A stretch of 64,000 bases of DNA. Source: Istiophorus platypterus (taxonomy: Eukaryota; Chordata; Actinopteri; Istiophoriformes; Istiophoridae). The notes under the pieces were generated by a model. The model did not search any database. It was not told the origin of the DNA and saw only the letters and a list, made by a program, of their open reading frames with translations. Positions 28,506-39,569 of this stretch are shown here, in pieces (positions within the stretch are counted from its first letter, which is position 1; each line of letters begins with the position of its first letter). The stretch is from contig CM029121.1 of NCBI GenBank assembly GCA_016859345.1, forward strand, positions 1-64,000, in the 5' to 3' direction. The position numbers and the translations under genes were made by a program.

Positions 28506-29367
28506 TCACCCTTTGTTGCAGAAATCAATCTCAGCATCTTCGTAGTGATCCAGGTCTGGTCCCGCCAGGATTGGCATCATCAGAGGCTTGCTGTCAATGT
28601 CATGCCTCTCAATTATGGAGGTGATTACCCTTATAAATAAAGCAAGCACATGGTATACAACAACAACCACAAGTAACAGTGAAATTATTTACACCGAATG
28701 TTCGTGCATAGTTTTAGACAGTTTTCAGGCCTTCCAGTGCTTTGGTGACTGAGCCATCGGGAGCTGTATTGTTGGGTATAAATGTGCAGCATAAATCTCC
28801 GAACATAGCACACACGCCCCCTTTTTCGGCTAACTACATGTAAAGGGCCATTCTATTTTGGACAGCCATCAAGGAAGTCAGTGCCAACTGCTCTGATAAA
28901 CCCTCGACGGCATTTCTGGTCAAATTTGACAATCTAAGGACATTATAATGCACATAATTAATTCGATCAACATTTTTGTTGGGTGTGACGGGACACAACC
29001 TGTCTACAGGAAAGATGTCCTCTGTCGCACGCCTGAGTGACATTCTGCCTGCGCCCTGGAAGTTCTTCAAACCACCAAATTAACCTAACAATTCCTACAC
29101 TAACGGCCCATGTGATCAGTAACCACTTGGAGGAACCCCACATCCCCATCTTTACAACTGGAGAATTTTGTCTATCTGTGTACCAAATTGGCAAGGTCCA
29201 ATTCAGGAGCTTTTGACCTTCTTATCTCCTCATAGTTACCCTTTCCGGATGTGGAATTACCCCAAGCGCATGTTTCCTGTAAACGCTACCTTTAATAATG
29301 CTACAGTAAATAACACACAAACAATCAACCATACAATAATGAATACACACTGTACACCTCTACTCAT
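28506..29367 (-). pseudogene. env: Envelope remnant of ERV-Pro copy B
   Basis: Same ATG-leader, SU deletion and TM remnant as copy A, including the in-frame stop before the CX6CC region. Extra small deletions near 28645, 28697 and 28725 break the TM part further. Confidence 0.75.
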
Positions 29368-29405
29368 AGTGGGTGTAGTCTTCTTTCTTCAGTCTCAGGG
29401 GTCGA

Positions 29406-30124
29406 CTACCCTGAGACTTCTCCGCAGACCAGGGAATTATTCTTCCCTTTTGTTGAGGTCTGGGGATTTTCTGACTCCTTGAGTCAGGGCTCTTGTCTTC
29501 TTGCTGCTGCTGGAGATTCTCCTGGACTTCGTGAGGATCGTGATGGTTCCTCGGTGGCTGCACACTGGCTCCAGTGGAACCACGTTTCACCTTTTCCTTT
29601 CAGACGGACCGTGGGATGTTCTCTCTGTCACTTGAATGGTCCGGTCCACCGTGGCTCTGACCACTTCCGCTTGATGACCTTCAGCAGGATCCACTTGGCT
29701 GTTGGGGTGGTGGCTTTTGGTTCTTTTTTTTCTCCCACCTATTTGGAGAAACCTGAAAAGAGGGCTAGGAGTTCGTTAAAATATGCTTTGTGTTCCCCTC
29801 GCCCCTTCTCTGTTGTTCCTAATCCGATCCCTGCCCCTGGCCCTGGAAATTGTCTCCCTGTCAGCAGTTCATATGGGGTAAAACCTGTCCCTTGGTTTAA
29901 TGACCTCCTCACTGACATCAGCGCCAGAGGGAGAGCGCCCACCAATTCAATTTGGTCTGTGCACAGATTTTTGCCAATTTTTGTTTGACATTTTGGTTCA
30001 TTCTTTCTACCTTCCCTTGCGACTGAGGGTGGTATACCGTACTGAATGCATGCTTTAACCCCAACATGGATTCCACCTGTTGTAGATCCACATTCTTAAA
30101 ATGCGTTCCGTTGTCTGACCTCAC
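29406..30124 (-). pseudogene. pol: Pol: integrase core and C-terminal domain (ERV-Pro copy B)
   Basis: RSDNGTHF and SQGKVERMN, holding the second Asp and the Glu, are intact in the frame at 29918-30124. A deletion near 29942 and further indels near 29530-29720 break the rest into pieces (29739-29945, 29360-29590). Confidence 0.83.
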
Positions 30125-30474
30125 CTTTTTTCCGGAAACCTGTGTCTCGGTATGTAATGATTGATTAAAAACTTTATCACTGAAGTGCTGTCTTCCCTTT
30201 TAGTTGGACACGCCTCTGACCATCCTGTGAATGTATCCACACACATCAGGACGTACCTGTAACCTCTAACCAATTCTACCATGTCTGTGTAATCAATCAC
30301 TATCTCTTGACCTGGGATGGTGGTAATGGGAAACACTCCCATTTCTGGTTTCACTGTTGTTTTTGAATTAAATAGCGTACACACTGAACAACGCTTCACA
30401 AAATATTTCGTCATATCGCTGAGAAATGGATGCCACCAGTGACACAGGTTTCTGTTCGTCTGCCCAGCTCCCAC
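30121..30474 (-). pseudogene. pol: Pol: integrase zinc-binding domain and start of core (ERV-Pro copy B)
   Basis: The 117-residue frame has the same protein sequence as in copy A (CSVC, VIDYTDM). The frameshift that ends it is shared. Confidence 0.86.
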
Positions 30475-31160
30475 ATGACCTGCCCCATGCGCCTCTGCTA
30501 ACGCTTTCTCTCTGATTCCTGGGGGCAGTATTATTCTCCCGTCTGGCCCCCTCCAGAGGCCTTCCTGCTCTACCTCGTTGTTTCCAAATCGTTTTCTCTT
30601 GTGGTGATGCCCCCTTTTGATATTGTTTGATGATTTCTGTTGTCAATTTGGGTTCTATTTTTGTTTCTTCTTTTATGCTTACAAGCTGTAGATGTGAGTG
30701 ATATCCTGCAGCTGTTTTCGCGGCTCTATCTGCTTCCTGATTTCCTCTTGCTATCACCGTGTTCGCTTTATCATGTCCCTTACATTTAACGATCGGCACT
30801 TTTTAGGTAACGACAGTGCCTCCACCAGTTCTCTTTTGACCACTGCATATCCTGCTTTAACCCGCCTGTTTCATGTTTGAAACAGCATCCATCTGTGAAT
30901 AACTTTTCTGACCCTGAGATTGCCTGACTCTCCAAATCTACCCTAACCTTTTCCTCTTTGACCACTTCCTGAGCACACTCATGTGGTTCTCCTGAGCCCA
31001 TCCGGTCTGCCATATTGATGCCTTCGTGTGTGAATGTTAAGTTTCGAGCCTCTAAAGTTTTACAGAGTCTCTGTTGCCTGAGTGACGTCATGGTAAACGT
31101 CTGAGAAAATTTGGTCTTGTTGTAACAAAACTGTGTCTGTAGCATGTCATAGAGATACAA
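30368..31160 (-). pseudogene. pol: Pol: tether and internally deleted RNase H (ERV-Pro copy B)
   Basis: Two frames (30786-31160 and 30368-30799) match the single frame of copy A. One-base losses near 30804 and 30858 separate LFTDGC from the NQEADRAAK part. The large internal deletion of the domain is shared with copy A. Confidence 0.75.
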
Positions 31161-31625
31161 TATGTTTTACAGCCGGGGTAGAAGCTAACCTGAGGGATCT
31201 GAGTCTGTAACCAATCGGTGACTTCAACCGCTCTTTTTACCATGGGACCCAGATCCTTGGCCTGATGGGTGGGGTGTAAGGCTAGTGACACATAGGGTAC
31301 TGCCTCTTCACCCATTTGGTACCAAATCATTTGGTCAGGTGTTAAGATGGCGGCTGCTGCCACACCCCCTGGACCCGCATAGATGTTTTGAGTTGCCAAA
31401 TTCCACTCTGTAACGATCATAAAATAGGGTAACATGGGGTGGGTCCGGGGTAGGAATGTACAGTTCGAGGAGTGAGATCCAGGGTCTCCACCGCAGGTAG
31501 GCTGCCATTACACCATTCTGCTCGGGGGTGTCAGGTTGTATTAACCCCCAATAAATGTCCGCCAGCTCAGGCTGGGTGGGTCTAAGCAACCACTGTCCTG
31601 CTTCAACTGAGAAATGTCCACACAT
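31088..31625 (-). pseudogene. pol: Pol: region between protease and polymerase (ERV-Pro copy B)
   Basis: Same two overlapping frames as copy A with a couple of substitutions. No polymerase motifs follow. Confidence 0.55.
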
Positions 31626-31816
31626 GTCTGTTTCCCCACTTTTGTCGGAAGAGGCTTAGTGACAGGCAGCTTTTGTCCTACCCCAGAGAAACCCACAACT
31701 TCAACAGTTTCCTCGGAAATCTGGTCCTGTGAGGGCCTTTCATTGATGGTGGAATACGTGGCCCCCGTGTCAACAAAAAATGGCAGGGTGTTGTTCATAA
31801 CCCTCAGTGATAGCAT
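31541..31816 (-). pseudogene. pro: Retroviral aspartic protease (ERV-Pro copy B)
   Basis: DTGAT active site intact, nearly identical to copy A. The same-frame UGA upstream at 31862-31864 is kept. Confidence 0.82.
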
Positions 31817-31861
31817 AGGGTCTGCCTCACCCTTGCTATCTGGGTCTCTCTGTGGGGCGTG

Positions 31862-32222
31862 TCAATACTGGCTGTCGTCCTCCCCCTCTTCGGGCCACCA
31901 GTCGCTTACATCAGCTACTGGATACTGGCCCCTGGGAGGCGGCGCTACCTGTGGATTGGGTGCTACCGCCCCCCCCCCCGCGAGGATCCTCCATGCCCTC
32001 TTCCTCTTGTGGGTGGGTTGGCATACGGACAATCTTTCGCCCAGTGTCCGTCCTGGCCACAGCAAAAACATACCCCCTTCGGCTGCATACCGCGTAGTGG
32101 GCCGCCCCGTACTCCTCCTCTAAACCAACCTCTTCCTCCCCAGGCGCCTCCCCTGCTCCCTCCCCAGTTTGGTTGAGACCATCCCCGCCCTTGGGGCCCT
32201 GCGGGATGGTAACCTTTCCCAC
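31862..32222 (-). pseudogene. gag: Gag: nucleocapsid (ERV-Pro copy B), frame broken
   Basis: The CCHC knuckle sequence is present, but the C run near 31971 is eleven long instead of nine, which puts the knuckle and the tail in different frames. Confidence 0.8.
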
Positions 32223-32319
32223 TGTGGGGTGGGATACAGGTTGGCTGGGTTGGGTTGGGCTTCAGCCACCATCTGTTTCCTGTCCTGCCTCGTCCTTGGC
32301 CCTTTGCAGGTGATGAACT

Positions 32320-32762
32320 AAGTGTCTCTCCTACACATGAGACTCACTCCCTGGCAGATCTGGATTACTCAAAATATTTTCCTTAACTTTCTCAGGGACG
32401 CCTTCCATTACTGCTCTAAAATCTCCCAGTGCCAACTTCCTGCCTGCTGTACGTTATCCAATTTTGCTAACCACATTCCGCCGCCCTCTGCTGGGGGTGG
32501 TATTTGGTCTACGAGGGCCTGAACATCACCTAGACTGAGTTGCTTATACCTTTCACCTTTGCCTGCCCCTATCTGTATGAGGGGGTACTGTCCCGAACGA
32601 CGTTCTGTACTATTTCTTGATTCCATTGTATGCATCCTCCGCTTTGTCTTTTCCAATGACTTTAGCAAATGTTCTGCCACTTCCATAATTTCTTGGGCGT
32701 TTAATAACAGCACATTAGCTGTCTCCTCTTTCTCCTTATCCTCATCCTTCAGTGACCTCTAA
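32320..32762 (-). pseudogene. gag: Gag: capsid N-terminal part (ERV-Pro copy B)
   Basis: The 101-residue frame at 32408-32713 differs from copy A by only a few residues. The same frame change and loss of the C-terminal domain follow. Confidence 0.6.
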
Positions 32763-33027
32763 GACCTCCATTAACCTCAATCCTCCTTCCACTCATTCTG
32801 TCTCCCTCATCGTTACCATACATTCCAGACATAGACCCTAACAACCGTGGTCTCCAAATAAGATTTTGTCTCAGGGGGTCTCTTATGCTTCTTATGCTTT
32901 TATTGTTAAATTCCGCTTTTTCTCTTCTACTTCTCTGCACAAATGCCTCATTGCTCTCACCCTCCGCGTCCGACTCTCCCCTTACTCACGGCGGCTTCTC
33001 ATTCACTATCATACTCCTCTTGTTTTC

Positions 33028-33636
33028 CTATTCTCTGACCCTGAGAGTGTGTGTGCGGGGGTCGCCTGTTCTGTGTCTGAATTCACGGGGCCCTGTTTCT
33101 ACATGAAATTCTCCTGAGGTGACATGCAGGACTGGATAGAGAGAAGCTGGTGGAGCTGACGGGCCTTTTCTCTCGTACGGTGGGGGTGTTGACTCCTCTT
33201 TACCTCCTGTTTTCTCCATATTATTTTCTTTGCCCAAATGATCTGTTCCCTGACAGTACATCGCCAATTGAAACCACTTTTGCCTATCCTCCTCCTGCTT
33301 TTTCTCCTCACTCCTCCATTTGCGCTTCCCAATTACGCCTGCCTCCTCTTTTTTTTTTTTTTTTTTGCTTCTCTCTGCTCTTTATGACTTTTCTCTCTCT
33401 CCCACAGGAGCTCACTCAACGACCGTCGAGCCCCTTTCTCTACGCCTTTTTTCTTCTAACAGCTGCTCTATACTCTGTTCCGCTTCCGCTCTCGCCGGAG
33501 CTTTTTCTTTCTCCGTTCCGATGTTACCAACCACCAACAAAACACACTTCATTTGTTCCCTTATCGACTTCCACCGGGGTCTATCCCCAGTGTCCCATCC
33601 TCCGTCATCTAACTCTCTATCGAACTCTCCATCCAT
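33028..33636 (-). pseudogene. gag: Gag: matrix/p12-like region with PPPY (ERV-Pro copy B), frameshifted
   Basis: The N-terminal 74 codons (33412-33636) and the PPPY part (33028-33267) are in separate frames, owing to an insertion near 33450 and length and deletion differences around the T run at 33350. Otherwise it matches copy A. Confidence 0.75.
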
Positions 33637-33871
33637 TCTTTCCTTGCCTGCCTCTGTGTTGGCCAGTCAGTTTGTATGGAGTTCACCCGAGCAACTGACC
33701 CAATCAAACACTACTTCTCACTCGACCTCCTCTGTTTGACTTCGATGGCACCGTTAGGTATCCGTCTCACTGAGGGGGAGGCTTTTCGTGTTTGAGACAC
33801 CGTCACAGATTTCTCTTTTTTTTTTCCTTTTTTCTCCTTTTTTTTTTTTTTTTTCTTTGCGTGCTTCCCTC

Positions 33872-34195
33872 ACTGGGACACTAACCCAGTTTTCCTAGAA
33901 TTCGGGGGACTCTAACCCCACGGGACTCTAACCCTTTTACCACTGGGACTCTAACTCAATGTAGAATTCGGGGGACCTGAACTCCCCGGGACTCCAACCC
34001 AGCACACTGGACCCTGTCTGCGTGACTTACCTCCTCGTCAGACAGTAAGGGGGTTGCCAAACCAAGGCCTTTTACCACCGGGACTCTAACCCGAGGTAGA
34101 ATTCGGGGGACCTGAACTCCCAGGGACTCTAACCCAGCGCACCAGACCCTGTTCGCGTGACTTACTCCCTCGTCAGAAATTAAGGGGGTTGCCAA
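33872..34195 (-). repeat. Leader repeat with constant-loop mini-hairpins (ERV-Pro copy B)
   Basis: Same array as in copy A with plus-strand loop ACTCTAA and G/C stems. One hairpin has a mutated arm here (ACTCTAACTC at about 33945-33957). Both repeat units keep a GTAAGT here (34025-34030 and about 34160-34165). Confidence 0.85.
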
Positions 34196-34414
34196 ACCGA
34201 GGTCTCACAAATTTAGACGCTGCCCAAAATGTGTCTCCCTTTACCCGCCTTCACACTCAGGTTACTTTCAGGCTCCGTAAATTTTGGTGTTTCAGGTAAA
34301 ATATGCAGAGTTCGATTAAACTGGTTCTGCTTACCTCATTTGTTCTTTGGTCGACCGGGAGCCTTCAGTACCCTTCGTGCGCAGTGCTGCTGCCCAATAG
34401 TTAATCTCTCTCAC

Positions 34415-34432
34415 ATCCCGGACGAGCCCCCA
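34415..34432 (-). promoter_or_regulatory. Primer-binding site, tRNA-Pro (ERV-Pro copy B)
   Basis: Sense TGGGGGCTCGTCCGGGAT is an exact match to the classical proline primer site used by murine leukaemia virus and many gamma-type ERVs. It starts three bases inside the LTR. Confidence 0.95.
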
Positions 34433-34435
34433 AAT

Positions 34436-34843
34436 TGTTGAAGCACGCGTTGATGAGGAGAGATCACTCGGAGACTTTCCTTGTATAAAACCAACTCTGT
34501 TTATTCAAGAGTTTACAGATATATCTGGAGACATAACTCGCTTGTGTACCCAGTTATGTCTGAGTTTCACAAAGCATGCAACAGTCTATATATTTTTCTG
34601 ACGCCGCCCGATGCTCAGTATTTTTCCATTCAGGCAGGGTTAAATCAGTTCCTTCTTACAGATGTTATCTTCTGTTGGCAGGTGTTTTTACATCAGGGCA
34701 TAGTGACCCTGTTCGCCTGTGACCTTCGGTTGAGCATAGGCGGGCACTTGCACAGGAACAGAATGTACTGAGTGATCCCTATTCTATTCTACAGTGTAAC
34801 TAAATAAGCAAATCATAACACAAAGCGAATATCATATCCCACA
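34436..34843 (-). repeat. Complete 5' LTR of ERV-Pro (408 bp)
   Basis: TGTTGAAG...ATCCCACA on the plus strand, between the tRNA-Pro site and the interrupted family repeat. On the sense strand it contains a TATATAG box near 34586-34592 and an AATAAA signal at 34500-34505 in the expected order U3-R-U5. It is the only complete LTR of this ERV in the window. Confidence 0.9.
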
Positions 34844-35330
34844 CTATCCAGTGGGTTTGACACACCAATTTCACTGTAAATTTAAGAATAAGATGGGTAC
34901 AATACTAAGAAATAAGTTCTTTTGGGGTTGTTTTTTTTTCCAAAACTTTTTGATACTTGCTCAAACCAGAAACAGCCCTATTTTTACTTTGTGTTATGCT
35001 CAGAAAGACATCTCTTTCAGAAAACAATACTCACATTAAAGCTATGTTTTTTTTGCTATCCAGAAGTCTTCCAACACTTCCTTTGTGTAAGAATATAAAA
35101 GGATAACGTGCTACTGTTGTTAGTTTGTGTCAACAAACCAATGCATTCAATGCACAACACTGGTACTGGTACTCACTGCGACCACCACCTAAGACACCAC
35201 AGAAAAACCTCTGGTTCACAGGAGGAGCGGCGGTACCTGCGGCACAGGGAAGAGGAGTGAAATGTGGGAGGGAGGGGGAAATTGAGTGGTTAGGGCTCAG
35301 CCCCCATCACATGGAAGATACACCAGAGGT
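34844..35330 (+). repeat. 1.17-kb family unit flanking ERV-Pro copy B
   Basis: Landmarks in order: CCAGTGGGTTTGACAC, TTGATACTTGCTCAAA, CAGAAAGACATCTCTTTC, TATAAAAGGATAACGTG, TTTGTGTCAACAAACC, GCGACCACCACCTAAG, GGAGCGGCGGTACC. The part before TTTGTGTCAAC is deleted next to copy A. Confidence 0.78.
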
Positions 35331-35640
35331 AGGCGAAGCCTGGAGCGTTTCTTATTCCATTCTCTAATGAGTGGTGTTATTTGTCAAACATACCTTTATG
35401 TGGCACCAAAGGGATATTTTGGAACAATTCTAAGAACTTTGGTATTATATTCATCTTTAGGATGTTTATTCTGCCAATTAGAGAATCAGGCAATGGCATC
35501 CATCTTTCCAGAGCCTTATATCCTGTCCAAATTGTCCTCCGTTTCCTGCTGTTTAATGTGCCATGCAAGGAGCCTCCCAGGCTTTTCCCCTTGATCATAA
35601 TAATTTGCTCTAGGTCTCATTAAATTTGCAGTGGCCTCGT
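35331..35640 (-). pseudogene. L1-type LINE reverse-transcriptase C-terminal fragment
   Basis: The 73-codon minus frame (35377-35598) reads RKRRTIWTGYKALERWMPL followed by SLIGRINILKMNIIPKF, the typical post-catalytic block of L1-type ORF2. It is the least damaged of the three copies. Confidence 0.72.
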
Positions 35641-35692
35641 TAGAGGTTATTTCATTATATTGAGTGCTTAGTAGTAATAACTGCGGGGAATA

Positions 35693-35754
35693 TGGGTTAG
35701 GGTTAGGTTATCATCCCTATTTCCTATTCCTAACCCCAATCCTAATCCTAATCC
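35693..35754. repeat. Short telomere-like repeats in inverted arrangement
   Basis: GGGTTAGGGTTAGGTTA is followed 20 bp later by CCTAACCC-like and CCTAAT repeats. Degenerate and very short. Confidence 0.5.
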
Positions 35755-35878
35755 CATCCCCCAATGTGCTACGTCACCTAAAAAATGTACGGGAGTCAGC
35801 CCAACACCTATAAATCTACAACGCCAATACAGGTTAACCAAACACTCACCTGACAAGCTAGGAGATCCCGATGCAGCT

Positions 35879-36081
35879 ACAAATTGGACGCTAGAAGTCA
35901 TGGCGGTTCACCCACGGAGAAAACGCAGAAACCGACGAGCCGCCATTACGCTCCACAGACTTTCTTCCGGCTGACCCTCACGTGAGTGACGAGTCACGTC
36001 CGCCATCCTGCTCCGCCTCCCCTCAGGCGCATGCGCACACACGTGCTGCTTGCTTTGCTATACTTGTTTGTGACCTGTAGT
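35879..36081. promoter_or_regulatory. CpG-rich promoter-like segment (second copy)
   Basis: Nearly identical to 13096-13301, with GCGCATGCGC at 36027-36036 and the CCGCCAT boxes. Here it leads directly into the AT-rich LTR-like segment that follows. Confidence 0.45.
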
Positions 36082-36470
36082 TGGTAGCCAGTAGTTGTAA
36101 CATATGATAAGATCTTTTACACAGAAGTGATATTGATTGGAGATTGATGTTACTGATGCCAATAAATCCTGTCATATCTTACAGAGAAGATGCCCTGGTG
36201 TTTTTGCTTGCAAATTGTGATACAAAGCTGGTTGAGGGATTTATTGCTGACCTCTACTCCTTCTCTGTTCCCTCTAGAAATACCAATATTTACCAAATAA
36301 TCACATTTCTGAGTGAGACACATCCACTATTCGGTTATTGGTCCGGGTTTTCCCGGTGGTGCCCCGTTTATTAATTTTGATTAATAAGATTCATTAATTT
36401 TAATAATAAGTTATCTTTGATAATTATTCATTATTGCCAATAACCAAATTTCACTCCTGCACTGGTTAAC
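36082..36470 (+). repeat. LTR-like or retroelement repeat segment
   Basis: Shares GATGTTACTGATG, AATAAATCCTGTCATATCTTA, TGGTGTTTTTGCTTGCA and GGTTATTGGTCC...CCCCGTTTATTA with 60865-61170. An AATAAA signal and a closing AT-rich tail suggest a retroelement LTR or 3' end, but no primer site or inverted ends were confirmed. Confidence 0.4.
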
Positions 36471-36668
36471 ATACTCATATTCCTTAACACACTGGCTGAG
36501 CTGCAGCCATTTTCAACTCAAGCCTGTTATTCATCCCTAAAACTAAAATCAGCCATGACTCATTTGAAAGCCTCATTCTTAGTCTTACACACCTGACCTG
36601 GAAAACTTCAAAGCCTGTTCTATTTGTTATCCTGTATCCTGCTCCTGGACCATACCCCCCCCCCCCCC
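36471..36668. other. Unassigned sequence ending in a 14-C run
   Basis: No recognisable feature apart from the homopolymer C tract at 36655-36668. Confidence 0.5.
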
Positions 36669-37425
36669 TCAAGTTTGTGTACATGTCTGAAAAGTAGGAG
36701 CATGTGATGACAAATTGGTTTTATTTCAGCTTTCATATAATATGTGAGTATTTTCGGTAGAAAGACACGTCTTTCTGAAATTATTTATTTATTTCAGTTT
36801 CTGTCGTGAGTCTTGAGTCATAGACAAAGACAAGTAATATGTAAGATAAGATGGGAGTTTTTCCAGGTCTGTGAGTACATTAAGAAAAATTCAGGTGTTA
36901 TCATTTATTTCAGTGAAGAAAACTTCTAACTTATTGTAAGCTGTGTATGTTTCTATTCAGTGGGTTTGACACACCAATTTCACTATTAGTTTAAAAATAA
37001 GACGGGTACAATACTAAAACATAGGTCGTTTTTTGTTTTGTTTTTTTCCAATTTTGAATTGATACTTGCTCAAAGCCAGAAACAGCCTGTTTACTTTGTG
37101 TTACTCTTAAAAGGCATCTCTTTCAGAAAATACTCTCATTTAAGCTATGTTTCTTCTATCCAAGGGTCTTTGAAAACTTCCTTTTGTGTCACAATATAAA
37201 AGGAAAACATATTTTTTCAGTGTATGTCAACACCTCACATTGGAGTCAATGAACCAATGCCTGTTGGAAAGGCCAATACAGCCAGGCTGAACACTCACCT
37301 GACTATCTGAGGAAGCTGTTATGTGGCTATACAGTGGACACGTCTTTCTACCGAAAATACTCACACATTCTATGAAAACTAAGTCTTTCTGAACTAACGT
37401 ACAATTGAGCTACAAGTAGAGTGAT
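36669..37425 (+). repeat. 1.17-kb family unit, partial
   Basis: Contains AAGTTTGTGTACATGTCTG, TTTTATTTCAGCTTTCAT, GGTAGAAAGACACGTC, TTGTAAGCTGTGTATG, GTGGGTTTGACACACC and the CTGAACACTCACC start of a further unit, cut by the RTE at about 37426. Confidence 0.78.
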
Positions 37426-37453
37426 CTTCTTCTTTTTCTTTCGGCTTTTCCCT

Positions 37454-37849
37454 TTAGGGATCGCCACAGCGAATCAGTGTCCTCCATCTAACCCTGTCTT
37501 CTGCGTCATCTTCTCTCACACCAACTACCTTCATGTCCACTTTCACTACATCCATAAACCTCCTCTTTGGTCTTCCTCTAGGCCTCCTGCCTGGCAGTTC
37601 AAAACTCAGTATCCTTCTACCAATATATTCACTATCTCTTCTCAGGACATGTCCAAACCATCTCAGTCTGGCCTCTCTGACTTTATCTCTAACATGTGCT
37701 GTCCCTCTGATGTACTCATTCCTGATCCTATCCATCCTGGTCACTCCCATAGAGAACCTCAAAATCTTCATCTCTGCTACCTCCAGCTCTGCCTCCTGTC
37801 TTTTCCTCAGTGGCACTGTCTCTAGACCAAACAGCATTGCTGGTCTCAC
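37454..37849 (-). pseudogene. RTE ORF, C-terminal region (minus-strand copy)
   Basis: 131 codons matching the end of the RTE polyprotein, with LFGLETVPLRKRQEAELE, RWFGHVLRRDSEYI and a closing RVRWRTLIRCGDP. It is separated from the 543-codon frame upstream by two frame changes around 37850-37940, one near a deletion after KMKGKVYKT. Confidence 0.85.
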
Positions 37850-37937
37850 CAGTTTTGTACACCTTTCCTTTCATTTTAGCTGAAACTCTTCTATCACACA
37901 TCACACCTGACACTTTTCTCCACCCGTTCCAGCCTGC

Positions 37938-39569
37938 CTACACACGCTTCTTCACCTCTTTTCCACACTCTCCATTGCCCTGGACTGTTGAACCTAAGTA
38001 CTTAAAATCCTCCACCTTCTTTATCTCTTCTCCCTGTAACCTCACACTTACACTAGGGTCCCTCTCGTTCGCACACATGTACTCTGTCTTGCTGCGGCTA
38101 ACCTTCATTCCTCTCCCTTCCAGGGCAAATCTCCACCTCTCAAGCTTCTCCTCCACCTGTTCCCTGCTCTCACTACATATCACAATGTCATCTGCAAACA
38201 TCATAGTCCATGGAGATTCCTGTCTAACCTCGTCTGTCAGTCTGTCCATCACCATAGCAAACAAGAAGGGGCTTAGAGCTGATCCCTGATGCAGTCCCAC
38301 CTCTACCTTGAACTCCTCTGTCACACCTACAGCACACCTAACCACTGTCTTACAGTCCACATACATGTCCTGCATAACTCTAACATACTTCTCTGTCACT
38401 CCAGACTTCCTCATACAGTACCACAGTTCCTCTCTGGGCACCCTGTCATACGCTTTCTCCAGATCTAAAAAGACACAATGTAGCTCCCTCTGACCTTCCC
38501 TGTACTTCTCTATCAACATCCTCAAAGCAAATACTGCATCTGTGGTACTCTTTTTTGGCATGAAGCCATACTGCTGCTTGCAAATGCTCACTTTTGCCCT
38601 TAGTCTAGCTTCAACTACTCTTTCCCATAGCTTCATTGTATGGCTCATCAGCTTTATTCCTCTGTAGTTGCCACAGTTCTGCACATCTCCCTTGTTCTTA
38701 AAAATGGGCACCAGCACACTTCTCCTCCATTCCTCAGGCATCTTCTCACTATCTAAGATCCTGTTAAACAACCCAGTCAGAAACTCTACTGCCGCCTCTC
38801 CTAGACACTTCCATACCTCCACAGGTATATCATCAGGACCAAGTGCCTTTCCACTCTTCATCCTCTTCAGTGCCTTCCTCACTTCATCTTTACTAATCTT
38901 CGCTATTTCCTGATCCACAACAGCCACATCTTCTACTCTTCGTTCTCTCTCATTTTCCTCATTCAAGTACTCTTTCCATCTTCCCATCACACTGCTGGCA
39001 CCTGTCAATACATTTCCATCTCTATCCTTAATCACCCTAACCTGCTGCACGTCCTTCCCATCTCTGTCTCTCTGCCTTGCCAATCTGTATAGATCAGTCT
39101 CTCCCTCCTTATTGTCCAACCTAACATACAAGTCATCATAAGCCCCTTGTTTGGCCTTTGCCACCTCTACTTTCACCTTACGCTGCATCTCCCTGTACTC
39201 CTGTCTACTCTCTTCAGTCCTCTCAGTGTCCCACTTCTTCTTAGCTAATCTCTTTTTCTGTATACACTCCTGCACCTCCTCATTCCACCACCAAGTGTCC
39301 TTATCTACTTTCCTTCCAGATGACACACCAAGTACTCTCCTCCCTGTCTCCCTGATCACATTAGCTGTAGTTGTCCAGTTATCTGGAAGCACCTCCTGAC
39401 CTCCCAGAGCCTGCCTCAACTCCTTCCTAAAAGTCATGCAACACTCTTCCTTTTTTAGCTTCCACCATTTCGTCCTCTGCTCTGCCTTTGTCCTCTTCGT
39501 CTTCCTCACCACCAAGGTCATCTTACACACCAGCATTCTATGCTGTCTGGCTATACTCTCACCAACCAC
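37938..39569 (-). CDS. RTE endonuclease end and reverse transcriptase (minus-strand copy)
   Basis: A 543-codon open frame covers the last endonuclease block (RQHRML at about 8-13), a basic linker, and a complete LINE reverse transcriptase: GPDDIPVEVWK (244-254), NYRGIKLMS (301-309), QYGFMPKKSTTDA (333-345), motif A with D369 and D375, ALSPFLFAMVMDRL (431-444), and the catalytic FADD box (458-461). It is the longest intact retroelement frame in the window. Relative to the plus-strand copy it lacks a few residues after WKEY. A frameshift at VKKRV ends it. RTE proteins nick target DNA and reverse transcribe their RNA in place. Confidence 0.92.
   Translation of the reverse strand: MVGESIARQHRMLVCKMTLVVRKTKRTKAEQRTKWWKLKKEECCMTFRKELRQALGGQEVLPDNWTTTANVIRETGRRVLGVSSGRKVDKDTWWWNEEVQECIQKKRLAKKKWDTERTEESRQEYREMQRKVKVEVAKAKQGAYDDLYVRLDNKEGETDLYRLARQRDRDGKDVQQVRVIKDRDGNVLTGASSVMGRWKEYLNEENERERRVEDVAVVDQEIAKISKDEVRKALKRMKSGKALGPDDIPVEVWKCLGEAAVEFLTGLFNRILDSEKMPEEWRRSVLVPIFKNKGDVQNCGNYRGIKLMSHTMKLWERVVEARLRAKVSICKQQYGFMPKKSTTDAVFALRMLIEKYREGQRELHCVFLDLEKAYDRVPREELWYCMRKSGVTEKYVRVMQDMYVDCKTVVRCAVGVTEEFKVEVGLHQGSALSPFLFAMVMDRLTDEVRQESPWTMMFADDIVICSESREQVEEKLERWRFALEGRGMKVSRSKTEYMCANERDPSVSVRLQGEEIKKVEDFKYLGSTVQGNGECGKEVKKRV

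Larger units (their letters stand above)
28229..34843 (-). mobile_element. ERV-Pro copy B: defective endogenous retrovirus with 5' LTR
   Basis: Same internal layout and deletions as copy A, but with the 5' LTR and tRNA-Pro primer site preserved. It inserted into a 1.17-kb family unit: the right flank CTATCCAGTGGGTTTG is the interior of that repeat. The left boundary is hidden because the 3' LTR is split by the RTE and the N gap. Confidence 0.88.

Noticed and set aside
35693..35754. True interstitial telomere or fusion point
   Set aside because: Only two to three degenerate repeats on each side.
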